Source: Tissierellales bacterium
GTDB lineage: Bacteria; Bacillota; Clostridia; Tissierellales; Tissierellaceae
Assembly (NCBI GenBank): GCA_014360205.1
Contig: JACIXZ010000004.1
Span: 113,281-177,280, forward strand
Length of the DNA stretch: 64,000 nucleotides
Direction: 5' to 3'
Positions 44,979-52,244 of this stretch are shown piece by piece. Each line of letters opens with the position of its first letter. Positions within the stretch are counted from its first letter, which is position 1. The notes under the pieces were generated by a model that saw only the letters and a list, made by a program, of their open reading frames with translations, was not told the DNA's origin and ran no database searches. The translations under genes were made by a program, and so were the position numbers.

Positions 44979-45635
44979 ATGAAATCATTTGTTGTTGTGG
45001 GATGCGGAAGATTTGGCTCAGCTGTTGCAGAAACATTGTATAATTTAGGTAATGAAGTATTGGCAATAGATGGCAACGAGGAAGTTATAGAGGAGATTTC
45101 AGGGCATGTAACCCATGCAGTTCAAGCGGATGTTATGGATGAAAATGTCATGAAAGAATTGGGTATAAGAAATTTTGATGTTGGAATTATAAGCATAGCT
45201 TCCAACTTAGAGGCTTCTGTCTTAGCTACTTTGATAGTTAAAGAATTAGGGGTAAAAAAAGTTGTTGCTAAAGCTCAATCAGATATTCATGGAAAAGTTC
45301 TCAAAAAAATAGGGGCGGATAAAGTAATTTTTCCTGAAAGAGACATGGGAGTTAGAGTTGCTCATAATTTATCGTCTAAGGGCATTATAGATTTTATAGA
45401 ATTATCACCTGAATATAGCATTATGGAAATTCAGTCTATAAAACAATGGGCAGGAAAGAGTTTGTCACAGTTGAGACTTAGAAATAAATATGGAATCAAT
45501 GTAATGGCTATTAAGAGAGGAACAGAAATTAATGTTTCACCAGGGCCAGATGATGTAATATGCGATGGTGATGTATTATTAGCATTAGGTAGCATATCTG
45601 ATATGGCTAGGATAGAGGAGAAGGCAAGTGAATAA
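44979..45635 (+). CDS. ktrA: Ktr potassium uptake regulatory subunit
   Basis: 218 residues: RCK_N Rossmann domain (VVVGCGRFGSAVAETL, then the acidic AIDGNEE at the end of the second strand) binding NAD(H)/ATP/ADP, and RCK_C domain (~135-218, IMEIQSIKQWAGKSLSQLRLR ... GDVLLALGS). It gates KtrB. KtrA RCK_C domains of other Firmicutes bind c-di-AMP, which inhibits uptake; that is likely but unproven here. RBS AGGAGG. It overlaps the next gene by 8 bases. Confidence 0.94.
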   Translation: MKSFVVVGCGRFGSAVAETLYNLGNEVLAIDGNEEVIEEISGHVTHAVQADVMDENVMKELGIRNFDVGIISIASNLEASVLATLIVKELGVKKVVAKAQSDIHGKVLKKIGADKVIFPERDMGVRVAHNLSSKGIIDFIELSPEYSIMEIQSIKQWAGKSLSQLRLRNKYGINVMAIKRGTEINVSPGPDDVICDGDVLLALGSISDMARIEEKASE

Positions 45636-46422
45636 GTTTATAGAAATTTCATCTAGAGATAATAAATTAGTGAAATTTGTGCATAGTCTAGAAAAAAAAT
45701 CAAATAGATGGGATAAGAAGTCATTTGTGATAGAAGGAGAGAAACTTTTAATAGAAGCGATAAAGACAAATCAAAAGATAGAATTTATTATGCTTTCAGA
45801 AAAGGTCTTTTCAAGTGATAGATTTAATGAAATCATTGAAACAGTTAAAGATAATGTAAATTTCTATATTTTAGAACATAAGCTATTTCAGACTATTAGC
45901 AACTTAGAAAATTCTCAAGGGATTCTAGCCGTTGTGTCTTTTAATGTTAAAGAATTGAAAGATATTAGCATCAGAAACATTATTTTTTATTCTGATGGGA
46001 TTCAAGATCCTGGAAATTTAGGGACTATAATTAGATCAATTGATGCATTTGGGTTGGGTGGTATTATTATTGGAGAAAACACTGTAGATCCATACAATCC
46101 AAAAGTAGTTAGAGCAACTATGGGATCCATTTTCAGGGTTCCTATTTTTTTAAACAGAAATGGAATAAATGGTTTAAGTTATTTACAAGAAAAGGGTTTT
46201 AGAATTTTAAGTACAGTTCCAAAAGAAGGAATTCACATAAATGAATTTGATTTCAAAACAGGAGATTGTATAGTAATTGGAAATGAGGGCAATGGAGTTT
46301 CTGAAGAAATAAAACTTTTAGCATCAGATCACTTGATGATAAACATGAAAGGTAATGCTGAATCTCTAAATGCAAGTATTGCAGCTGCAATTATTATGTA
46401 TGAAATATCTACTAAAGTATAA
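45628..46422 (+). CDS. rlmB: TrmH/SpoU family rRNA 2'-O-methyltransferase
   Basis: 264 residues. N-terminal substrate-binding domain (EISSRDNKLVKFVHSLEKK) and SPOUT catalytic domain with the three knot motifs: DGIQDPGNLGTIIRS, VIGNEGNGVSE and NAESLNASIAAAI. It methylates ribose 2'-OH in rRNA or tRNA; the exact site (RlmB-like G2251 or other) cannot be fixed. GTG start overlapping ktrA. It precedes pheST, which is a conserved clostridial arrangement. Confidence 0.88.
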   Translation: MNKFIEISSRDNKLVKFVHSLEKKSNRWDKKSFVIEGEKLLIEAIKTNQKIEFIMLSEKVFSSDRFNEIIETVKDNVNFYILEHKLFQTISNLENSQGILAVVSFNVKELKDISIRNIIFYSDGIQDPGNLGTIIRSIDAFGLGGIIIGENTVDPYNPKVVRATMGSIFRVPIFLNRNGINGLSYLQEKGFRILSTVPKEGIHINEFDFKTGDCIVIGNEGNGVSEEIKLLASDHLMINMKGNAESLNASIAAAIIMYEISTKV

Positions 46423-46428
46423 TTTATA

Positions 46429-46437
46429 TGGTATAAT
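46429..46437 (+). promoter_or_regulatory. Possible pheST promoter (extended -10)
   Basis: TGGTATAAT is an extended -10 (TATAAT at 46432-46437), about 50 bases before pheS; no good -35. A small AAATAG/CTATTT hairpin follows. No T-box is present. Confidence 0.45.
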
Positions 46438-46488
46438 AAATAGAAAGAATTTTTCCTATTTGACTAATATCAACGAAAGGAGCAAATG

Positions 46489-47511
46489 ATGGAGAAAAAG
46501 CTCAATAATCTATTAAAATCAGCAATAGAAGAAATTGAACAAGTGAATGATTTAGATGAATTAGAAAAAATAAGAATTAAATATCTTGGTAAGAAAGGCC
46601 AGTTAACACTTATTTTGAGAGAAATGGGTAATTTATCTGCTGAATTAAGACCAATAATTGGACAAAAAGCAAATGAAGTGCGTTTTGAAATAGAGCAGTC
46701 TTTAGCTGATGTAAAGAAAAAACTTGAACGGAAAGAAATGGAAGAAAAGATAAAATCAGAGACTATTGATATAACTGAAAGAAGAAAAGTAACTTCATTG
46801 GGGCATAAACATCCATTACTTCAGACTATCAAAGAATTAGAGGATTTATTTATAAGTATGGGGTTTAATGTAGTAACAGGCCCTGAAATAGAAACTGTTG
46901 AAAATAATTTTGATATGTTAAATTCACCAGAAAACCATCCTTCAAGGGACTTGTCGGATACTTTTTATATAAATGATAAAATATTGTTGCGAACTCATAC
47001 TTCGCCAGTACAAATAAGGGCAATGAAAAAATATAATGCCCCACTAAAAATCATATCTGCTGGACGAACTTTCAGGTTTGATGATGTTGATGATACTCAT
47101 TCACCTATGTTTCATCAGCTAGAAGGGCTAGTTGTAGATGAAAATATTTCTATGGCGAATTTAAAATATACTTTAGATATTTTTATTAAAGAATTATTTG
47201 GTAGTGATATGAAAACTAGATATAGACCACATTATTTTCCATTTACAGAGCCAAGTGCGGAAGTAGATGTCACATGTATCGAGTGTAGAGGAGAAGGATG
47301 CCCTCGTTGTAACTTTACTGGATGGTCGATGGAGCTATTAGGATGCGGAATGGTTCATCCTAAAGTGCTTGAAAACTGTGGAATAGACTCAGAAAAATAT
47401 ACTGGTTTTGCATTTGGAATGGGAGTAGATAGGATTACTATGGTAAAATACGGGATAAAAGACATCAGACTATTGTTTGATAATGACAATAGATTTCTAG
47501 AACAGTTTTAG
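46489..47511 (+). CDS. pheS: Phenylalanyl-tRNA synthetase, alpha subunit
   Basis: 340 residues: N-terminal coiled-coil arm (~1-85), motif 1 around GFNVVTGPEIETVENNFDML, motif 2 with FRFDDVDDTHSPMFHQLEG, and motif 3 FGMGVDRITMVKYG. A zinc-like CxxC cluster (CIECRGEGCPRC) is inserted before motif 3 as in many bacteria. AAAGGAG favours the ATG at 46489; the preceding ATG at 46486 is also possible. pheT follows 19 bases later. Confidence 0.96.
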   Translation: MEKKLNNLLKSAIEEIEQVNDLDELEKIRIKYLGKKGQLTLILREMGNLSAELRPIIGQKANEVRFEIEQSLADVKKKLERKEMEEKIKSETIDITERRKVTSLGHKHPLLQTIKELEDLFISMGFNVVTGPEIETVENNFDMLNSPENHPSRDLSDTFYINDKILLRTHTSPVQIRAMKKYNAPLKIISAGRTFRFDDVDDTHSPMFHQLEGLVVDENISMANLKYTLDIFIKELFGSDMKTRYRPHYFPFTEPSAEVDVTCIECRGEGCPRCNFTGWSMELLGCGMVHPKVLENCGIDSEKYTGFAFGMGVDRITMVKYGIKDIRLLFDNDNRFLEQF

Positions 47512-47530
47512 TAAAGGTTGTGATTAAGTT

Positions 47531-49921
47531 ATGTTTTTACCAATAAAATGGCTAAAAAATTATGTGGATATAAAATTACCTACTAAAGAAATAGCAGATG
47601 GACTTACATACTCAGGATCTCATGTGGAATCAATAAAAAAATTAAACAATGGGATCTCAAATGTAGTAGTAGGGAAAATCATCAAAGTTAAAGCTCATCC
47701 AAATGCTGATAAATTAAAAATCTGTACAGTTGATGTTTCCGATGAAATATTGACAATAGTAACAGGAGCAGACAATGTGAGAGAAGGGGATTTGGTTCCT
47801 GTAGCCAAAGTAGGTGCAAAATTACCAGATGGTAAAGAGATTACAGAAGCTGATTTCAGAGGAGAAAAATCTTATGGAATGCTTTGCTCTTTAAAGGAAT
47901 TGGGATATGAGGACAATGTGATTCCAAAGGAAGCTAAAGATGGAATATTTATAATAGATGACAATGTTAATATAGGTGAAAATATTGTAGATGTTCTGTC
48001 ACTAGATGATGAGATTATCGAATTTGAAATAACGCCTAATAGACCAGACTGTTTAAGTATATATGGAATGGCTAGGGAAACATCTGCAACTTTCAACTTA
48101 GAATTAAAAAAAATAAATGTTGAAATTATAAATCAGGTAGATGATATATCAAATCTAATAACAGGAATAGATATAAAAACTAATAATTGCCACAGATACT
48201 ATGCAAAAGTGATTAAAGATGTCAATATAAAGCCATCACCACTTTGGCTACAAACTGCATTAATGAATGCAGGTATAAGACCTATTAATAATATTGTGGA
48301 TGTGACAAACTATGTTATGCTCGAATTAGGGGAACCGTTACATGCATTTGATGCCTCTAAAATTGAAGGCAACAAAATAATTGTCAGGCAAGCAAATGAC
48401 TTAGAAGAGCTAGTCACTTTGGATGGTGTAAAAAGAGAATTAAAACAAGATGATATTGTTATAGCTGATATTAAAAAACCAATTGGTTTAGCTGGCATTA
48501 TGGGAGGTTTAAATACTGAGATTACATCATCAACAAAATTAGTATTGATTGAAGGAGCAAACTTTGAAGCTAAAAATATCAGGCTATCATCAAAGAGGCT
48601 TGGGCTAAGAACTGAAGCTTCAACTAGATTTGAAAAGGGTGTTGATGAGAGCCTATGTAGTTTTGCTGTTGAAAGAGCATGTCAATTAATTGAAATGATT
48701 GGTGCTGGTAAAATAATAAATGGTAGCTATGATATTATTAAAAATAAAAATCCACAGACAATCATTTCATTAAGGCCAAATAGGATTGAAAAACTATTAG
48801 GAGTAAAAATTCCAGAAAATGAAATTTTAAATTACTTAAATAGACTTGAGTTTGAAGCTAAATTAGAAGGAGATAAAATAAATGTAAAAGTTCCTACGTT
48901 TAGAAAAGATGTTTCAGTAGAAGCTGATTTAATTGAAGAGGTCGGGAGATTATTTGGATTTCATAACATAAAACCATTGCCGCTATATGGCAATCTAACT
49001 AGAGGTAGTAGACCAAAAGATAAGGAAATACAAAACTACATTAAAGATATTTTTTGGGGTATCGGTTTCAATGAGGCAATGACTTATTCTTTCTTAAGTC
49101 CCAAAGTGTTTGACAAATTGAATCTTCCTCAGGATCATGTGCTTCGAAACTGCGTCAGATTGATGAACCCTCTAGGTGAAGACTATAGTGTTATGAGAAC
49201 TAGCCTAATCCCAAATATGTTAGATTTACTCAATAAAAACAATAACAGAGGAATTGAACGAGCAATGATTTATGAAATAGGGAACATATTTGTACCTAAT
49301 TCTATTCCAGATAGCTTACCAGATGAAATGATGAGAATTTGCTTAGGAATATATGGTGATAAAGATTTTTACTTTATGAAAGATGCTATTGAAACTTTAC
49401 TAGAACGACTTGGCATTAAAGATGTAAAGTTTTCTCGAGAAAATGAAAGCCCTATTTTTCATCCGGGTAAGAGTGCAAGGATACTTAAAGATGGTAGGAT
49501 TTTAGGTGTTTTTGGCGAAGTACATCCCGAAGTGCTTAAAAATTACAACTTTGATAATCGAGTATATATTGGTGATTTAGATTTTAATGGAATTTTTGAA
49601 AATATAAATATGGATTGGAAATATACTGATTTACCTAAATATCCTTCAATTGATAGAGACATAGCTATTGTAGTTGATGAAGATGTAGCAGTTGGAGATA
49701 TAGAGGAAATAATTTATGCAAATGGAGAAGGATTGATTGAAAGCATAGATTTATTTGATATTTACAGAGGCAATCAAATTGATAATGGGAAAAAGAGTTT
49801 AGCTTTTTCTATAAGATATAGATCAAATGACAGAACATTAAAAGATGAAGATATAATTCAAATTCAAAAAAGAATATTAAATAAATTAGAAGAAAGATTC
49901 CATGCAAAATTGAGGGGTTGA
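47531..49921 (+). CDS. pheT: Phenylalanyl-tRNA synthetase, beta subunit
   Basis: 796 residues with the standard domain order: EMAP/tRNA-binding domain (~40-150, VVGKIIKVKAHPNADKL), B1/B3-B4 editing region (NRPDCLSIYGMARE), B5 domain (~400-470), the synthetase-like core, and a C-terminal FDX-ACB anticodon domain (DLPKYPSIDRDIAIVV). It forms the (alpha-beta)2 enzyme with PheS. It ends at a terminator whose downstream sequence has been hit by the IS element. Confidence 0.96.
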   Translation: MFLPIKWLKNYVDIKLPTKEIADGLTYSGSHVESIKKLNNGISNVVVGKIIKVKAHPNADKLKICTVDVSDEILTIVTGADNVREGDLVPVAKVGAKLPDGKEITEADFRGEKSYGMLCSLKELGYEDNVIPKEAKDGIFIIDDNVNIGENIVDVLSLDDEIIEFEITPNRPDCLSIYGMARETSATFNLELKKINVEIINQVDDISNLITGIDIKTNNCHRYYAKVIKDVNIKPSPLWLQTALMNAGIRPINNIVDVTNYVMLELGEPLHAFDASKIEGNKIIVRQANDLEELVTLDGVKRELKQDDIVIADIKKPIGLAGIMGGLNTEITSSTKLVLIEGANFEAKNIRLSSKRLGLRTEASTRFEKGVDESLCSFAVERACQLIEMIGAGKIINGSYDIIKNKNPQTIISLRPNRIEKLLGVKIPENEILNYLNRLEFEAKLEGDKINVKVPTFRKDVSVEADLIEEVGRLFGFHNIKPLPLYGNLTRGSRPKDKEIQNYIKDIFWGIGFNEAMTYSFLSPKVFDKLNLPQDHVLRNCVRLMNPLGEDYSVMRTSLIPNMLDLLNKNNNRGIERAMIYEIGNIFVPNSIPDSLPDEMMRICLGIYGDKDFYFMKDAIETLLERLGIKDVKFSRENESPIFHPGKSARILKDGRILGVFGEVHPEVLKNYNFDNRVYIGDLDFNGIFENINMDWKYTDLPKYPSIDRDIAIVVDEDVAVGDIEEIIYANGEGLIESIDLFDIYRGNQIDNGKKSLAFSIRYRSNDRTLKDEDIIQIQKRILNKLEERFHAKLRG

Positions 49922-49948
49922 CAGGGTAGAAAATTTCTACCCTGTTTT
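49921..49948 (+). terminator. pheST terminator
   Basis: 11-bp stem ACAGGGTAGAA / TTCTACCCTGT (from 49921 to 49945) with TTTT after it. The insertion target duplication begins in this T-run. Confidence 0.8.
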
Positions 49949-49955
49949 AATAAAA
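49946..49955 (+). repeat. Target-site duplication, left copy
   Basis: TTTAATAAAA, identical to 51667-51676; it directly abuts the left inverted repeat of the insertion sequence. Confidence 0.7.
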
Positions 49956-51666
49956 TAGATAGTTGCAGAATGTAAATTTAGAGTTATCCACAGGAATTAG
50001 CTTAAAATTATCAAAGATATTAATATATCAACAAAAAAAGAGTATAGAAAAACAAAGGTTTAACTCAACCTTTTAGAATTAATATTTAGTTGACTAAGAT
50101 TAAGCAATTAAAGATTTAATAGCAAGAGGATTATCATAGTTTTTAGTTTTAAATATAAGTATAAAAGCGATTAGTTGAGAAATACAAGCAAGTAAAATAT
50201 CTGATTTTAGAGATACGGTATTTCTAACTCTTGATGATTTAAGTTGAATGAAATTCTTAATTTGACAAATGGATCTTTCACAGATAGTTCTAAGTTTGTA
50301 TAGTTTCTGCCACTTCAAGCTATCGCGAGGAATAGAAGAATTAAATCGATAATTATGATGTATAGTAATTTGCTTAATTCTTCCACACTTTGAATTGGTA
50401 CATGGATTTTCACAATTTAGTATATAGCTGATTTTACCTTTAACATTAATTTTCTTAGCCTTTGGACATATATACTTTATTCTATCAGCTCTACCTTTTT
50501 CACGAGTGATACCATCGTAAATCATAGGTAAAGAAGAATCATATGGACAAAGAGGAACTCCTACTTCATTAAATCCAGGTTGTGGTAAACTAGGTGAATT
50601 ACGTGGATTTAAAGAGATAATAGGCATAATGTTTTTTTCATGCAGATACGCATAATTATCATCAGCATCAAAACCAGCATCGCCCAAGAAATATTTATAT
50701 GAAAAATTAGGATGCAGTTGGAAATAGGTTTCTAGAGATGGAATCAAAGATTTAGCATCGTAATTATCCTTAATATCTTGTGGTCTTAAATCTTTTTCTA
50801 GATTGTTATCCGCATCATAGAAATTAACATTTCTAACAACACCAAGGGCATTGGTAGAGATAATACATTTTTGGAAGTATCCAAAATGACCATTAAGATA
50901 AGCTAACTTCATATCAGGATTGGAATTAGCAGACTTAGGCATTTGACCTTGAGCATATTTTTCAACATCAAAAGTTGAATCAGGATTATTCTTAGCAAAT
51001 AACTTAGCATAAGTCTTAGCTTTTTTAAGTTGAGATTGATAAAACTTAGGATTATTCTCAGTAACATAAGCTTCAAATCCAGTAGTATCAGTAATTAAGA
51101 TAGAAGCTAAGAAAGGATTAATTTCCTTTGAAATTTCTTCAGTTACATCAACTAGGTTATTAAATAAATCATTTAAATTTTCTAGGTAGTTATCTTTAAA
51201 CCTTGAAAACTGAGACTTATGAGGAACCTTAAGAAATCCACAAAATTGACGCATTTCAGAAGATATATGTAGCAGTGAAATTAATAGCTCTATAGAGGGT
51301 ATGGCTAGTATGTTTTTGAGAATAAACGCGTAAATCATGGATTCTAGAGTGAAATCTCTTTTAGTACCAAAATGAGCATAATATTTTTGGTAAAAGGAAA
51401 AAGGGATATAATCACTAATATTAATGAATTGATTTAATAAATTAAGCAGATTGTTTTGATTTTGATTATAAAATTTATCAAAGTCAGTAGAAATATCACA
51501 AAGATTTAATTGTTTAGCTGAAACTGGCATAGGATTCTCCTTTCTAAAATTATTTTGAGTTATATACATCTAATTAATGAATATATACCCAAAATGGGGG
51601 GAATCCAGCCATTTCAATATATAAAATGTAGTATTAATGCGAGTTGTAGAGTTCTGCAACGAGCTA
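49956..51666. mobile_element. IS4-like insertion sequence, complete
   Basis: 1711 bases. Ends are imperfect 15-base inverted repeats, TAGATAGTTGCAGAA (49956-49970) and TAGCTCGTTGCAGAA (51652-51666 on the minus strand), 13 of 15 identical. It is flanked by a perfect 10-base direct repeat TTTAATAAAA (49946-49955 and 51667-51676), a good target-site duplication; 9-12 bases is usual for IS4-type elements. It contains one intact transposase gene. It sits between pheT and zapA and breaks no gene. The exact family should be confirmed by database comparison. Confidence 0.8.
50100..51530 (-). CDS. DDE transposase, IS4-type
   Basis: 476 residues. The DDE residues are visible in ITDTTGFEAY, LGDAGFDADD and RTICERSI. 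Around the last Glu, YKLRTICERSICQIK fits the Y-x2-R-x3-E-x6-K signature of IS4-family transposases exactly. A cysteine-rich insert (CPKAKK...CENPCTNSKC) precedes it. I use the ATG at 51530 (MPVSAKQLN) because AAAGGAG lies 7 bases before it; the ATG at 51569 has no RBS. The frame is intact, so the element may be active. A relation to IS1182-type elements is also possible. Confidence 0.88.
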   Translation of the reverse strand: MPVSAKQLNLCDISTDFDKFYNQNQNNLLNLLNQFINISDYIPFSFYQKYYAHFGTKRDFTLESMIYAFILKNILAIPSIELLISLLHISSEMRQFCGFLKVPHKSQFSRFKDNYLENLNDLFNNLVDVTEEISKEINPFLASILITDTTGFEAYVTENNPKFYQSQLKKAKTYAKLFAKNNPDSTFDVEKYAQGQMPKSANSNPDMKLAYLNGHFGYFQKCIISTNALGVVRNVNFYDADNNLEKDLRPQDIKDNYDAKSLIPSLETYFQLHPNFSYKYFLGDAGFDADDNYAYLHEKNIMPIISLNPRNSPSLPQPGFNEVGVPLCPYDSSLPMIYDGITREKGRADRIKYICPKAKKINVKGKISYILNCENPCTNSKCGRIKQITIHHNYRFNSSIPRDSLKWQKLYKLRTICERSICQIKNFIQLKSSRVRNTVSLKSDILLACISQLIAFILIFKTKNYDNPLAIKSLIA

Positions 51667-51676
51667 TTTAATAAAA
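51667..51676 (+). repeat. Target-site duplication, right copy
   Basis: TTTAATAAAA, identical to 49946-49955; it directly abuts the right inverted repeat of the insertion sequence. Confidence 0.7.
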
Positions 51677-51692
51677 TTTTAGGGGGATAGTT

Positions 51693-52235
51693 ATGACAAA
51701 TTATAAGAAGATAAACGTTTTAATTGATGGTCGTAACTTTACAATTGTTGGGACAGAAGATGAAAGGTATGTAAGGGAACTAGCTGACTATGTTGATGCT
51801 AACATTAAGAGGCTTTCTAGCAGAAATGATAAATTAAGTCCAGCTATGGCCGCAACATTAGCTGCTTTAAATATTTCTGATGAATTATTTAAGGCAAGGA
51901 ATGAACTTAAAGAATTACAAAAAAAATCCAAAGAACCTCTAGAACAATATGAAGGGCTAAAAAAAGAGCTTGAAGAAAATAAAAAAATAATTAAAGAACT
52001 AGAAAATAAAAACCTCGAACAAAAAGATGAAGTAATTAAAACAAAGATTAGCATGGAAGAATTGTATAAGACTGTTAACTCTTTAAAAGATGAACTAGAG
52101 AGAAAGAATAATATGATTTTGGAGTTAGAAAAAGAGATAGAAGAATATAAAGAGAAAAACTTTGAAAATCAATTAGAATTGGTTGAATTAAAAAAACAAT
52201 TAAATGAGTTGCAAAACTTGAGCAAAAAAAAGTGA
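51693..52235 (+). CDS. zapA: Cell division protein ZapA with long coiled coil
   Basis: 180 residues. The first ~95 match ZapA (INVLIDGRNFTIVGTEDERYVRELADYVD, then AATLAALNISDEL), which binds and bundles FtsZ. Residues ~70-178 form one long charged coiled coil, about twice the tail of a typical 85-105 residue ZapA. Strong RBS (AGGGGGA). It heads a zapA-U32-mutS2 run common in Clostridia. The IS element now separates it from the pheT side, so its promoter must lie in or at the edge of the element. Confidence 0.88.
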   Translation: MTNYKKINVLIDGRNFTIVGTEDERYVRELADYVDANIKRLSSRNDKLSPAMAATLAALNISDELFKARNELKELQKKSKEPLEQYEGLKKELEENKKIIKELENKNLEQKDEVIKTKISMEELYKTVNSLKDELERKNNMILELEKEIEEYKEKNFENQLELVELKKQLNELQNLSKKK

Positions 52236-52244
52236 GGAAAATAT

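Noticed and set aside
49984..49992. DnaA box as evidence of a replication origin
   Set aside because: It is a single box with no cluster, no dnaA/dnaN genes and no AT-rich unwinding region; it is better discussed as part of the IS end.
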